Source of the DNA: an uncultured Brachyspira sp.
GTDB taxonomy: Bacteria; Cyanobacteriota; Vampirovibrionia; Gastranaerophilales; Gastranaerophilaceae
Direction of reading: 5' to 3'
Assembly (NCBI GenBank): GCA_900321895.1
Contig: ONYB01000183.1
Span: forward strand, 1 to 8,500
DNA length: 8,500 nucleotides
The translations under genes were made by a program, and so were the position numbers. The stretch's first letter is position 1. Each line of letters starts with the position of its first letter. The notes beneath the pieces are model-generated. The model did no database searches and was not told where the DNA came from. It worked only from the letters and a program-made list of their open reading frames with translations. Below, one piece after another: positions 1 to 6,038 of this stretch.

Positions 1-53
1 CCCAAACATACGAGATTATCGCTATTTATTAAGAATGCTTAATTTTAGTAGAA

Positions 54-166
54 GTGAATAAGTAAATAGGTTAATAAGTAAATAAGTGCATATCGGGTGC
101 GTTGCACCAAAGTTATTTTTGAGCGAAGCGAACGAAAAGAACTTATTCACTTATTCACCTATTCAC
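54..166. repeat. Nested inverted repeat made of 8-bp tandem units
   Basis: The left arm holds four tandem 8-bp units of the form GTNAATAR (54-61, 62-69, 70-77, 78-85). The right arm holds three units of the same motif in opposite orientation (143-150, 151-158, 159-166). Positions 62-87 and the reverse complement of 141-166 agree at 23 of 26 positions, so the transcript could form a long imperfect hairpin. Between the arms lie a short perfect hairpin GGTGC-GTT-GCACC (96-108) and a GCGAAGCGAACG stretch (122-133). No reading frame crosses the element. It resembles a non-autonomous repeat (MITE- or REP-like), but whether it recurs in the genome cannot be seen here. Positions 1-53 upstream show nothing recognisable. 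Confidence 0.6.
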
Positions 167-235
167 TTTCCGAAAGCCCCCACGCCTACTACAGCTTTAG
201 GCATTATTAACTTTTGTAACAGAAATAACCTTTTG

Positions 236-253
236 TGAAATCCGAAGATTTCA
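236..253 (+). other. Hairpin with CGAA tetraloop in leader of the 131-aa gene
   Basis: TGAAATC (236-242) pairs perfectly with GATTTCA (247-253) around a CGAA loop. A five-T run follows a few bases later (258-262). It ends about 50 nt before the ATG at 304. It could be a weak intrinsic terminator, an attenuator, or an 18-bp operator. I found no good promoter hexamer pair in 167-303, so the transcript start is unknown. Confidence 0.4.
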
Positions 254-303
254 AATGTTTTTATATAAGTACGAGAGAGAATAAAATAAGAAAGGCGAGA
301 GTT

Positions 304-699
304 ATGGCTATTTCTAACATTCAAGAAACTTTATTGATGTATACCAAACAAAAATCTATGATTAATGAAAAATTGTCAGACATTATGTTTGATATGCTCA
401 ACGCATCAAAGGATTCATCTAACATCCAATCAAAATACAACACGAAACTTCAAAATTATTACTATCAATACGAAAATGATACCATTGACCAAACGGAATA
501 TCAAAATATTACCGAACAAATGGAGAAAGAACGTGAGTATGAGCTTGCTAACTTAAATTCCTGGGAAACAGAACTTGAATTGGACAAAAACAATTATGAA
601 ACCAGACTTAATGAAGTCACTACGTTTGAATCCACATGGACTAAGTTATTGCAAACTAATGTTAAGACAGATTTTACATACGGAGGTGCACAACAGTAG
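304..699 (+). CDS. Hypothetical 131-aa helical/coiled-coil protein
   Basis: I do not recognise this protein. It is 131 aa, rich in Gln, Asn, Glu, Lys and Tyr, and has no Cys, signal peptide or membrane segment. Residues 5-35 look helical, 36-60 polar and Tyr-rich (NYYYQYEN at 51-58), and 62-115 form a long charged helix of coiled-coil character, ending in a Gly-containing tail. The start at 304 is preferred because AAAGG (291-295) sits 8 nt upstream and the protein then opens cleanly with MAISNIQE. The frame is open from a GTG at 235, but that codon abuts the hairpin at 236-253 and lacks a ribosome site. The gene stands alone between the repeat element and a strong terminator, so it is probably monocistronic. 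A structural or secretion-related helical protein is possible but only a guess. Confidence 0.78.
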   Translation: MAISNIQETLLMYTKQKSMINEKLSDIMFDMLNASKDSSNIQSKYNTKLQNYYYQYENDTIDQTEYQNITEQMEKEREYELANLNSWETELELDKNNYETRLNEVTTFESTWTKLLQTNVKTDFTYGGAQQ

Positions 700-727
700 A
701 GAACAATTTAATATTTCGAGATTTTGG

Positions 728-752
728 AAAGCGGCAACTATGCCGCTTTTTT
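728..752 (+). terminator. Rho-independent terminator after the 131-aa gene
   Basis: AAAGCGGCA (728-736) pairs perfectly over 9 bp with TGCCGCTTT (741-749). The loop is ACTA, and three more Ts follow, giving a six-T run (747-752). It lies 29 bp after the TAG at 697-699, which fits termination of that gene. Confidence 0.9.
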
Positions 753-757
753 CGTTG

Positions 758-763
758 TATAAT
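758..763 (+). promoter_or_regulatory. Candidate -10 box of the DUF3326 gene
   Basis: A perfect TATAAT lies 7 bp before the ATG at 771. The expected -35 position (735-740) falls in the terminator and does not resemble TTGACA. If it is used, transcription would begin at or next to the ATG, giving a leaderless or near-leaderless mRNA. The only ribosome-site-like bases, AAAGG at 765-769, are a single base from the ATG, too close for normal pairing. Confidence 0.4.
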
Positions 764-770
764 TAAAGGT

Positions 771-1757
771 ATGATTAACGACAAAGAAAAACTCGGAATT
801 TGTATTATCCCAACCGGAATTGGTGCTGCTATCGGTGGTTACGCAGGTGATGCCGGATGTTATGTAAGAAACTTCACAAAAACAGCAAAACTCATAGTAA
901 ACCCGAATGTTGTAAACGCAGGCGGATTTTCTGCAATTAACGACAAAATGTTCTACGTGGAAGGCTATTCATTAGACAGTTTTTGCAAAGGCGAAATCAA
1001 CCTTTTGCCGTCTTCTGACAACAAAGTCGGGATTGTTTTCGACAAAGCTATTCCAAAAGATGTTTTAAATGTTCACATAAACACCTTCAACGCAGTCAAA
1101 ACCGTCTACGGCGTTGATATTATGAGATACGAAATTACCGAGGAAGAAGTCGGAGTTGAATTTTCTCTGGACGAAAACGGAATTTCGGCAGGCAGTGTAA
1201 AAAATATGCAAACCGTACTTGAGTCGTCAAAAAAGCTGTTGGCACAAGGTGCGGACGCCATCGCAATCGTTTGCATGTTTGACGACCCTGAGAATATGAA
1301 CGAAGACTACGCCTCAGGCGAAGGAACCGACCCTGTAGGCGGAATTGAGGCAATAATTTCGCACTATATTTCAAAAAACTTGAAAATTCCGACGGCACAC
1401 TCCCCCGCGTTTGAGGATTACACAATTTATTCAGACTTAGTAAACCCAAAATCAGCCTCCGAATACATCACGCCAACATTTTTGCCATGCGTCTTGCTCG
1501 GACTTTCAAACGCTCCGAAATTCACTACAAACGGCGGAATTTCCATAAATGATGTTGATTTTTTAATAACACCTTACGACGCTTTAGGTTGTATTCCTGT
1601 TTTTGAGGCGATTAAAAGAAACATTCCGATTTACGCAATCAAAGAAAACATAACCGCAATCGACATTACAGCCGAAAAGCTAAATATTTCGGACAAAGTG
1701 AAGACTTTTGAAACCTTTGAAGCTTGCCAAAAGTTTGTTGAAAAAACGAACTACTAA
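771..1757 (+). CDS. DUF3326 family protein
   Basis: This 328-aa protein matches the DUF3326 family (mostly cyanobacterial; function uncharacterised as far as I know). Recognisable features are the N-terminal IPTGIGAAIGGYAGDAG segment (residues 13-29), NVVNAGG (46-52), an acidic central segment with GTDPVGGIEA, the AHSPAFEDY segment, the TFLPCVLLGLS segment, and a C-terminal ITPYDALGCIPVFEA block followed by the YAIKEN segment. Glycine-rich turns near the N-terminus suggest a nucleotide- or cofactor-binding fold, but no catalytic residues can be assigned. No signal peptide or membrane helix is seen, so it is likely cytosolic. The length is full for the family. The ATG at 771 is the natural start because conserved sequence begins within a dozen residues. 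The gene lies alone just after a terminator and converges on murI with a 6-bp gap. Confidence 0.9.
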   Translation: MINDKEKLGICIIPTGIGAAIGGYAGDAGCYVRNFTKTAKLIVNPNVVNAGGFSAINDKMFYVEGYSLDSFCKGEINLLPSSDNKVGIVFDKAIPKDVLNVHINTFNAVKTVYGVDIMRYEITEEEVGVEFSLDENGISAGSVKNMQTVLESSKKLLAQGADAIAIVCMFDDPENMNEDYASGEGTDPVGGIEAIISHYISKNLKIPTAHSPAFEDYTIYSDLVNPKSASEYITPTFLPCVLLGLSNAPKFTTNGGISINDVDFLITPYDALGCIPVFEAIKRNIPIYAIKENITAIDITAEKLNISDKVKTFETFEACQKFVEKTNY

Positions 1758-1763
1758 GTCACT

Positions 1764-2564
1764 CTATTTTACGAGTTCCGGCAACTCTTTGACTTCATAA
1801 AACATTGAACCAGCAGCCATAAACTGTTCAGGGTTTGCACTTACGTAGATTTTTTCAAATCCTTCGGTTGTTTTGTCTGTCAAAAGGTTTAATTTTTCCA
1901 AATCTTTTTTGATGTAATTTACAAAACTTTCGGCAGGATTGATAAATAATTCCGCAGGAGCATATTTGCCGAGTTGTTCGGTCAAATATGGGTAATGCGT
2001 GCATCCGAGCACAATTTTTTCAGGCCGAAATTTCATCATCTCACCAACCTTTGCTTTTATCAATTCCAAGCTTGCGGGTTTGTTTTCAGTTTTGCTTTCG
2101 ACAATCTTAACCCAGTCTGGGCAAGCAATTTCGAGAACTTCCATTTTTTTATTATTTTTGTGAACCCCGTTTGCGTAAGCGTGCGAATTAATAGTTGCAT
2201 GGGTTGCAAAAACACCAAGGCGTTCAATCTGAAGGTTTGCCAAAAGCCCCGTAACAGATTGGATGATCGGATAAATTTTGAAATTATAGTTATTTTTCAA
2301 GGTGTCGTAAACATTGGAAGATGTCGTATTGCATGCCATTACGACCGCCTTCACGTTGCGTTCCTCAAAAAATTTAAAAATCTTATTTGAAAATTTTATC
2401 AATTCAGCCTTGGATTTTTCGCCATAAGGCATGTTAGCAGTATCGCCAAAATACAGGCAATCCTCATTCGGCAAAACTTCTCTGAACTTCTTCAACACCG
2501 TCAATCCGCCGACACCTGAATCAAAAAATCCTATGGGGTTGTTATTTATTTTGCTTGAAATAAT
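1764..2564 (-). CDS. murI: Glutamate racemase MurI (non-standard start codon)
   Basis: MurI interconverts L- and D-glutamate in the cytosol, supplying D-Glu for peptidoglycan. With residue 1 at 2564, the N-terminal GFFDSGVGGLTVL block carries the conserved Asp15 and Ser16. The two catalytic cysteines are in ACNTT (Cys78) and GCTHYPYL (Cys188), and YFGDTANMPYG is also intact. Length is about 266 aa, normal for the family. The start is the oddity: in frame ahead of FFDSGVGG there is no ATG, GTG or TTG back to a TGA at 2568-2570. The first usable standard codon, TTG at 2504, would delete the catalytic Asp. The options are AUU at 2562-2564, six bases after GAAGGAG, or AUA at 2547-2549, giving an N-terminus reading NNNPIG. 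The gene overlaps the amidase 3' end, so translation is probably coupled and the two form an operon. Identity is near certain; the exact start is not. Confidence 0.92.
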   Translation of the reverse strand: MISSKINNNPIGFFDSGVGGLTVLKKFREVLPNEDCLYFGDTANMPYGEKSKAELIKFSNKIFKFFEERNVKAVVMACNTTSSNVYDTLKNNYNFKIYPIIQSVTGLLANLQIERLGVFATHATINSHAYANGVHKNNKKMEVLEIACPDWVKIVESKTENKPASLELIKAKVGEMMKFRPEKIVLGCTHYPYLTEQLGKYAPAELFINPAESFVNYIKKDLEKLNLLTDKTTEGFEKIYVSANPEQFMAAGSMFYEVKELPELVK

Positions 2565-4434
2565 TTTTCACTCCTTCTGCAATCGCTCTTGCAGTATCCT
2601 GTTTTCTCTTTTCACTTACCAACTGAGCTCTTTCGCCATCGTTTGAAATAAATCCGATTTCCATCAAAATTGAAGGAGCTGTAGTGTGGTTAATTACATA
2701 AAACTTCGATTTAAACAAACCTCTGTTTTTGGAATTAATATTACTTGCCAATGACGAATGAAGTGTTTGTGCAAGGCTCATGCTTTCCTGATGATAGTAG
2801 TGAGTTTCTATACCGGTAATTTCAGGGCGAACGCTCGAATTTACGTGAATACTTACAAAAATATCAGGGTCGTAAGCGTTGCTGATATCACATCTGCCTT
2901 GCAACGAAACATAAACATCGCTCGTACGTGTCATTTTAACAGCATAGCCTTCTTTTTTCAAGAGTGCTTCTACTCTTTTTGCAACATCAAGCGTAATATC
3001 TTTTTCATTAATACCGTTTCTGATAGCACCATAGTCAGAACCACCGTGACCTGCGTCAATTACGACTTTTCTTGTACCTTTCGGAACTTTAGTCGTTACT
3101 GCATGTGTTGTGACAGTAGTCGTGGTTGCAGGCTTTGTTGTCGCTACAGTAGTAGCTGCCTTTGGAGCTTTAACCTGTAACTTTATCGTTTTTCCGTCCG
3201 CACCCAGATAGGTATTAATCAAACTGTTTTGTTGAATAGGCACAGAAACCTTCAACCCGATTTGCGGAATAAGCTCAACTTTTGCTTTGGCAAACGCAGT
3301 ATTTGCAAAGGTATTTTTGAAGGTTGTTTCGTTATAATTATTCGTATTATACAAATAAATCATCGCTTCCGTATTGGTTCTGTCGATACCATGAACCACC
3401 GGAGCGTTAAAAGATAAAGTCATCGCACTGGTTTGAGCGTCAATTTTTTTGTTGCTGAACGCAATCATATTGTTCGTATTCGAATAAAGTGTCGACGCTT
3501 TTACTGTTTTGTAATTTGCGATCAACAAGGACTGATTATCGCTCGAGAAAATCGGGATATAATCTTCTACGGCATTTGTTGTAATTACAACTCTCGCCTT
3601 ATTTACAGAAAATTGACCGATTTTAAAATAATCCGTATCATTAAGCTTGAATGTTTTGTTTCGCAAATTTTGAGCGACAAGAGTATTTGAGAGGTCAAAC
3701 ACAATTCTTGACGGATTTGTCAAAATCAACGGTTTTTCAATCGTCAACGCACCGAACCCGTTTATCAAAACAGCATTAGGCTTTGCGGTAACATTTTCGA
3801 TATAATATTTTGTATTAAGTCTTAATTGCAATTTCTCTGACTGCTCAGGTGTTGTGAGTTTCGGAATTGTCGTATTGAAGGCTCTTTGAAGTTGGTCAAC
3901 AATATCGTCCGCAGCATCCTTTTTTGTAACAGGAGTCGTAACCGTCAAATATTCATAAAAATCGCTCGAAGAAGCATGTTCATCACGATATGTGTTTTGA
4001 AAATAGGTATCGCTATAGCCGTTGTTTTTGAGTTTCAAAATAATGTTATTCTTCAACCTCAAGAATTTGACCTGCGAAATATCATAACCTTCGTCATAAT
4101 ACATCACGACTCGAACTTTATTCGGATTGGTCGAAAACTGACTGATTTTAACATGTTTAATTCCCTGCGAATTAAAAGTCCAATCCTGTTTCGGAATAGA
4201 CAACACCGCAGAATCTATATCAAAATAAGCTCTCTTCGGATTTTCCAACGTCACCAATTTGACGGACTCCATTATAGTTCCCGCATTTCCTTCCTTTGCA
4301 CTCAACATAATCATCGCATTGGAGGTATCAAAGTTTGCTGAGGTAATTCTAAAAATCTCTTCCGCATTAGCTTTCAGAGTAAATGTAAATATTAAAAACA
4401 AAAAAATCAGTAAATATTTAAATATCTTCTTCAT
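2542..4434 (-). CDS. Secreted N-acetylmuramoyl-L-alanine amidase with AMIN domains
   Basis: This 630-aa zinc amidase cuts the bond between N-acetylmuramic acid and L-alanine of the stem peptide, normally to separate daughter cells. A signal peptide covers residues 1-24 (MKKIFKYLL, a Phe/Leu/Ile core, then ANA before Glu-Glu). Two AMIN-like beta domains, which in this family target the enzyme to septal wall, lie at about 27-135 and 205-305. A third, divergent beta region spans about 330-420. A Thr/Ala/Val/Lys linker (422-453) leads to the Amidase_3 domain (456-626). The zinc and catalytic residues are all present: His463 in DAGHGG, Glu477 in NEKD, His530 in SIHVN and Glu592 in MEIGF. The start at 4434 is chosen because it begins the signal peptide; the frame stays open to 4560 but that adds an atypical extension. 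The ribosome site is weak (AGG 6 nt upstream). It is the first gene of an operon with murI. Confidence 0.93.
   Translation of the reverse strand: MKKIFKYLLIFLFLIFTFTLKANAEEIFRITSANFDTSNAMIMLSAKEGNAGTIMESVKLVTLENPKRAYFDIDSAVLSIPKQDWTFNSQGIKHVKISQFSTNPNKVRVVMYYDEGYDISQVKFLRLKNNIILKLKNNGYSDTYFQNTYRDEHASSSDFYEYLTVTTPVTKKDAADDIVDQLQRAFNTTIPKLTTPEQSEKLQLRLNTKYYIENVTAKPNAVLINGFGALTIEKPLILTNPSRIVFDLSNTLVAQNLRNKTFKLNDTDYFKIGQFSVNKARVVITTNAVEDYIPIFSSDNQSLLIANYKTVKASTLYSNTNNMIAFSNKKIDAQTSAMTLSFNAPVVHGIDRTNTEAMIYLYNTNNYNETTFKNTFANTAFAKAKVELIPQIGLKVSVPIQQNSLINTYLGADGKTIKLQVKAPKAATTVATTKPATTTTVTTHAVTTKVPKGTRKVVIDAGHGGSDYGAIRNGINEKDITLDVAKRVEALLKKEGYAVKMTRTSDVYVSLQGRCDISNAYDPDIFVSIHVNSSVRPEITGIETHYYHQESMSLAQTLHSSLASNINSKNRGLFKSKFYVINHTTAPSILMEIGFISNDGERAQLVSEKRKQDTARAIAEGVKNYFKQNK
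2571..2577 (-). promoter_or_regulatory. Ribosome binding site bearing on the murI start
   Basis: On the minus strand GAAGGAG lies inside the amidase codons for Ala-Glu-Gly-Val, six bases before the AUU at 2564. Its strength and spacing favour AUU as the murI start. It is not proof, because these bases also encode a common amidase C-terminal sequence. Confidence 0.5.
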
Positions 4435-4461
4435 AAAAAACCTAATCCTGTTACTTATTAT

Positions 4462-4490
4462 ATAATATATTTTCTTTCCAAAATTTTCAA
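4462..4490 (-). promoter_or_regulatory. Sigma70-type promoter for amidase-murI
   Basis: On the minus strand TTGAAA (4485-4490) and TATTAT (4462-4467) are separated by 17 bp, about 28 bp before the amidase ATG. An overlapping TATAAT one codon further on could also serve as the -10. This would drive both the amidase and murI. Confidence 0.55.
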
Positions 4491-4528
4491 ATTTGTAACA
4501 AAAGAAAAACAAATTCCAAGTCGGTTTA

Positions 4529-4557
4529 TTGAAAAAATAACACCGTTTTGTTAATAT
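4529..4557 (+). promoter_or_regulatory. Sigma70-type promoter for mscS-rlmH
   Basis: TTGAAA (4529-4534) and TAATAT (4552-4557) are 17 bp apart and 29 bp upstream of the channel ATG. It lies back to back with the amidase promoter; the two -35 boxes are about 40 bp apart in the 152-bp intergenic region. Confidence 0.55.
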
Positions 4558-4586
4558 CAAAAGGACAGTATTATAAGGAAAATTAT

Positions 4587-5456
4587 ATGCACTTAAAAGA
4601 AATAATTCTCGGAATTACGGACTATCTCGACGATATAAAAAAAGTCTTGGAATCAATCCACTTCGGGCTAATCGTAGAAGTCATTACAAATATCATCGTT
4701 TTGGGCATTCTGTTTAAATTGACGGATGTCTTTGAGAGCAAAATCAAAGCTAGAATTCAAAAAAACAAAAACGATCAAATGGTAAAAATCTTACCGATTT
4801 TCTCAAGAATTATTAAATCTGTCGTTTTCTTTATAATGCTTGCCGCATTTTTACAAAACCACGGATATTCTGTATCGTCATTAATTGCAGGTTTCGGAAT
4901 TACCGGTTTGGCAGTCGGGTTTGCTGCAAATACAACTATTGCCAACATTTTCGGAACACTTGCCATAATTTCCGACAAATCATATAAAATCGGGGATTAC
5001 ATTCAAATCAGCGGACTCGAAGGAACGGTTGAAGATATAAACATGAGATCCACTAAACTCCGAACTCTCGATAATGCGGTTACAATTATACCTAACGGAA
5101 CTATCGCCGGAGGAAATATCGTCAACATCTCAAAAATCCACCGCAGAAGATTTTACGAAACCTTCGGCGTCACCTACGACACCTCAGACGAAAAGCTCAA
5201 GCGTGCTGTTCAAATTATTGAAGAAATTTTTCACTCAAACCCGAATGTCCACGCCGATTATATCGTATTTTTGGACAAACTTGCCGACAGTTCAATTAAC
5301 ATCACGGCAAATGCCTACTTGAAAACAAAAGACATCAACAAATTCAGAAAAATGAAAGAAGAAATTCTTTTTGAAATAATCAAGAAATACAGGGAAGAAG
5401 GGCTTGATTTCGCCTTCCCGTCACAATCAATCTATTTATCAAAAAATGAAAATTAA
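4587..5456 (+). CDS. mscS: Small-conductance mechanosensitive channel, MscS family
   Basis: This 289-aa protein is the size of E. coli MscS. Such channels open under membrane tension and release solutes during hypo-osmotic shock. Hydrophobic helices lie at about 27-48 and 71-90. The third, pore-lining helix (about 96-128) holds the Gly/Ala-rich GFGITGLAVGFAANTTIAN typical of the family. The beta domain follows (131-183), with GDYIQISGLEGTVEDI, STKLRTLDN and IPNG motifs. A C-terminal alpha/beta region ends in FAFPSQSIYL, the usual family tail. The start at 4587 is chosen for AAGGA seven bases upstream; the frame is open from 4548, but that start would lie within the promoter. The 3' end overlaps rlmH by 11 bp, so the two are very probably cotranscribed. 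Assignment to the family is secure; the true mscS orthologue versus a paralogue is not proven. Confidence 0.92.
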   Translation: MHLKEIILGITDYLDDIKKVLESIHFGLIVEVITNIIVLGILFKLTDVFESKIKARIQKNKNDQMVKILPIFSRIIKSVVFFIMLAAFLQNHGYSVSSLIAGFGITGLAVGFAANTTIANIFGTLAIISDKSYKIGDYIQISGLEGTVEDINMRSTKLRTLDNAVTIIPNGTIAGGNIVNISKIHRRRFYETFGVTYDTSDEKLKRAVQIIEEIFHSNPNVHADYIVFLDKLADSSINITANAYLKTKDINKFRKMKEEILFEIIKKYREEGLDFAFPSQSIYLSKNEN

Positions 5457-5916
5457 AATCATTGCACTCGGGAAAATTAAAGAAAAATTTTTGAAAGAAG
5501 GTATCGACGAATTTTTAAAACGTTTGACACCTTATGCCAGTGTTGAAATTATAGAACTTTCTCCAATCGAAATAAAAGATGAGCACCTGACGGAACGGGT
5601 TCTTGATGAGGAGGGAGACAAAATTCTTTCGCACATCAAGCCGCAATCATTCGTGATTACAATGGAAATTCTCGGTAAACAGTTCTCGTCGGAAGAATTT
5701 GCAAAAAAGATTAATAGCCTGACAAACGAAGGTCAAAGCGAAATCGTCTTTGTAATCGGTTCTTCTTGCGGACTTTCAAAAAAAGTTTCTGTACGCTCAA
5801 ATTTAAAAATGAGTATGTCTAAAATGACGTTTTTGCACCAATTTGCAAGACTTTTACTCGTCGAGCAAATTTATCGGGCTTTTAAAATTATCAAGGGTGA
5901 AACCTATCACAAATAG
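5446..5916 (+). CDS. rlmH: 23S rRNA (pseudouridine-1915-N3)-methyltransferase RlmH
   Basis: RlmH is a SPOUT-class enzyme that uses S-adenosylmethionine to methylate pseudouridine 1915 in helix 69 of 23S rRNA on the assembled ribosome. The protein is 156 aa, the standard length. It opens with KIKIIALGKIKE and has the EGIDEFLKRL segment (18-27), an AdoMet-loop motif FVIGSSCGLS (102-111), the HQFAR segment (131-135), EQIYRAFKI (140-148) and the C-terminal GETYHK, whose Tyr-His is characteristic of the family. In the loop, the usual second Gly of IGG is Ser here. The start at 5446 is chosen because homology begins at that Met; the frame runs back to 5404 inside mscS. It overlaps the mscS stop by 11 bp and is likely translated by coupling. 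No clear terminator follows. Confidence 0.95.
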   Translation: MKIKIIALGKIKEKFLKEGIDEFLKRLTPYASVEIIELSPIEIKDEHLTERVLDEEGDKILSHIKPQSFVITMEILGKQFSSEEFAKKINSLTNEGQSEIVFVIGSSCGLSKKVSVRSNLKMSMSKMTFLHQFARLLLVEQIYRAFKIIKGETYHK

Positions 5917-5979
5917 GAATTTCCATTGGCAGAATTCGGATTGCAGCGTTGGTTTCAGGTCACTTCTCAAAAAATTTTG

Positions 5980-6008
5980 TTGCAAAAGTTCGGAAAAAAC
6001 TGTATAAT
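5980..6008 (+). promoter_or_regulatory. Sigma70-type promoter for the M49-like peptidase
   Basis: TTGCAA (5980-5985) and a perfect TATAAT (6003-6008) are separated by exactly 17 bp. The predicted start of transcription is near 6015, about 24 nt before the ATG at 6039. This rules out the longer reading frame beginning at 5949 and shows the gene need not depend on rlmH read-through. Confidence 0.75.
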
Positions 6009-6038
6009 CGACTTGTAATGAAACAAGAAGGAGAGTTT

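Noticed and set aside
184..202. GCCTA/TAGGC hairpin as a terminator
   Set aside because: Only 5 bp with a 9-nt loop and no clean T tract.
235..303. GTG start at 235 adding 23 residues to the 131-aa protein
   Set aside because: No ribosome site, overlap with a hairpin, and a better ATG with AAAGG upstream at 304.
1135..1449. 104-aa minus-strand reading frame inside the DUF3326 gene
   Set aside because: Antisense to a conserved gene, Arg/Leu/Ser-rich composition typical of a shadow frame, no ribosome site.
1773..1787. GAGTT/AACTC hairpin as terminator of the DUF3326 gene
   Set aside because: 5-bp stem inside the murI coding end followed by only three Ts; too weak to call.
2504..2504. TTG at 2504 as the murI start
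   Set aside because: It would remove the conserved FFDSGVGG with the catalytic Asp, which is present in frame just upstream.
2542..2553. Ribosomal frameshift producing an amidase-MurI fusion
   Set aside because: It would require a +1 shift at the stop with no convincing slippery context. A secreted amidase fused to a cytosolic racemase makes no sense.
2758..4465. Several plus-strand frames of 60-150 codons antisense to the amidase
   Set aside because: Cys/Arg/Ile/Phe-rich compositions of reverse-complement shadows, no ribosome sites, no recognisable motifs.
4435..4560. Longer amidase N-terminus beginning at 4560
   Set aside because: It would bury the signal peptide and run through the predicted promoters.
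5927..6020. Short plus-strand frame between rlmH and the peptidase beginning with TTG
   Set aside because: No ribosome site, overlaps the promoter, about 30 codons, no recognisable motif.
5949..6038. N-terminal extension of the M49-like protein from 5949
   Set aside because: It spans the -35 and -10 boxes; the ATG at 6039 has a strong ribosome site.
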